From Sternotherus odoratus (taxonomy: Eukaryota; Chordata; Testudines; Kinosternidae), in assembly GCA_032164245.1 (NCBI GenBank), contig JAVMKO010000002.1:61599840-61663839 (forward strand): a stretch of 64,000 nt of DNA, given 5' to 3'. Numbering within the stretch: the stretch's first letter is position 1; every line of letters begins with the position of its first letter. Positions 63,297 through 64,000 of the stretch are shown in pieces. The position numbers and the translations under genes were made by a program. The notes beneath the pieces were generated by a model. It was not told the origin of the DNA, searched no databases, and saw only the letters and a list, made by a program, of their open reading frames with translations.

Positions 63297-64000
63297 GTAA
63301 AACATACTTAACTGTTCTTCATTATTTTTAAGCCTAGAGACTAAAAAAAGTCTATTATAACAAGGGAGGTTTGGTGATTTAATTCTGTAGGAGGAGTGAT
63401 TTAAAAAAAAAAAATTCTGCCCACAAATTAATCCTAATTTCCTTTGACCAAATTGCTTAATTAAAGATGCCATCCCTTAATTTGTGTTGGAAGATACCTT
63501 GGATTTTGAGGATAATCACAGAATGCATCTTTATTTCCAATTTAATTTCTGTTTAAAGCAACACTGTCAATTTAAAAATCCCACCTTCTGTTTGAAAATA
63601 TTAATCAGTTAGAAATAAAAACTAAGATAATACAACTGAAAGATATGTGAGGGACAGACTTGTTTTGTATTGGGTTTTTTCCCCCCTTAGTTATGACAGC
63701 ATTTTGTACATAATAATTTTTACTGTTTTCCCTGTATAGTGCATTATGCCCTGATCCTGCAAACACTTATGCATGTGTTTAACTTTACATATGGGAGTAG
63801 TCATTTTGAAGTTAATTCTTTTGTGGTTTGAGTAGGCCCTACAGCAACAGCGAGAGAAACCTTTTAAAACTAGGTAAACATGCTTATGAAACCGCAGACA
63901 TTAACAGGTGTCTTATCCTATAACTCATTTTGTAAACTAATTGTATTTTAAATTGATGGTGCTATTTTGACCTAAAATTACTGCCAAAATATGTACAAGG
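63297..64000. other. PRKDC intron 4, no further exon seen
   Basis: The donor GTAAAA at 63297 is followed by AT-rich intron. No acceptor with the next DNA-PKcs exon was found before the window ends. Confidence 0.6.

Overview
The window looks like vertebrate nuclear DNA, most probably from a cryptodiran turtle. It has large intron-bearing genes with GT-AG junctions and a CpG-island promoter. Its repeat landscape is typical of non-avian reptiles: CR1 LINEs, a tRNA-derived SINE with a CR1-like tail resembling tortoise Cry I SINEs, hAT and Harbinger-type MITEs, a DIRS element and Ty3/gypsy elements. No bacterial or plasmid features are present.

Layout. (1) Positions 1-4165, minus strand: the 5' part of a Ty3/gypsy retrotransposon (LTR, Leu-tRNA-like primer site, SCAN-like gag, pol running off the window edge). 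Its integrase is encoded before reverse transcriptase, the order known from Gmr1-type elements. (2) Positions 6323-22475, plus strand: the 3' part of an EF-hand protein gene with nine reconstructed exons, its introns full of LTRs, MITEs, LINE pieces and a hAT remnant. (3) Positions 22476-29998: repeats and a tRNA-Ala(AGC) gene with a decayed second copy. (4) Positions 29999-48766, minus strand: complete MCM4, 16 coding exons giving 862 residues. (5) Positions 48767-52253: the divergent MCM4/PRKDC promoter region, a CpG island at about 51180-52980, enlarged by a hAT remnant and a solo LTR. (6) Positions 52254-63296 and beyond, plus strand: the first four coding exons of PRKDC (DNA-PKcs). Its first intron carries a full-length, apparently intact DIRS retroelement (53303-59350).

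MCM4 (replicative helicase subunit) and PRKDC (DNA double-strand-break repair kinase) are head to head, as in other vertebrates. The EF-hand gene runs towards MCM4 and ends about 7.5 kb from it. The most unusual structures are the intact DIRS element with its internal complementary region and long overlapping frames, the Gmr1-like gypsy element, a pogo-type MITE in MCM4 filled with GC-rich palindromic repeats next to a splice donor, and several nested insertions dated by exact target-site duplications. All family names come from recognition of sequence and motifs; no database search was possible.
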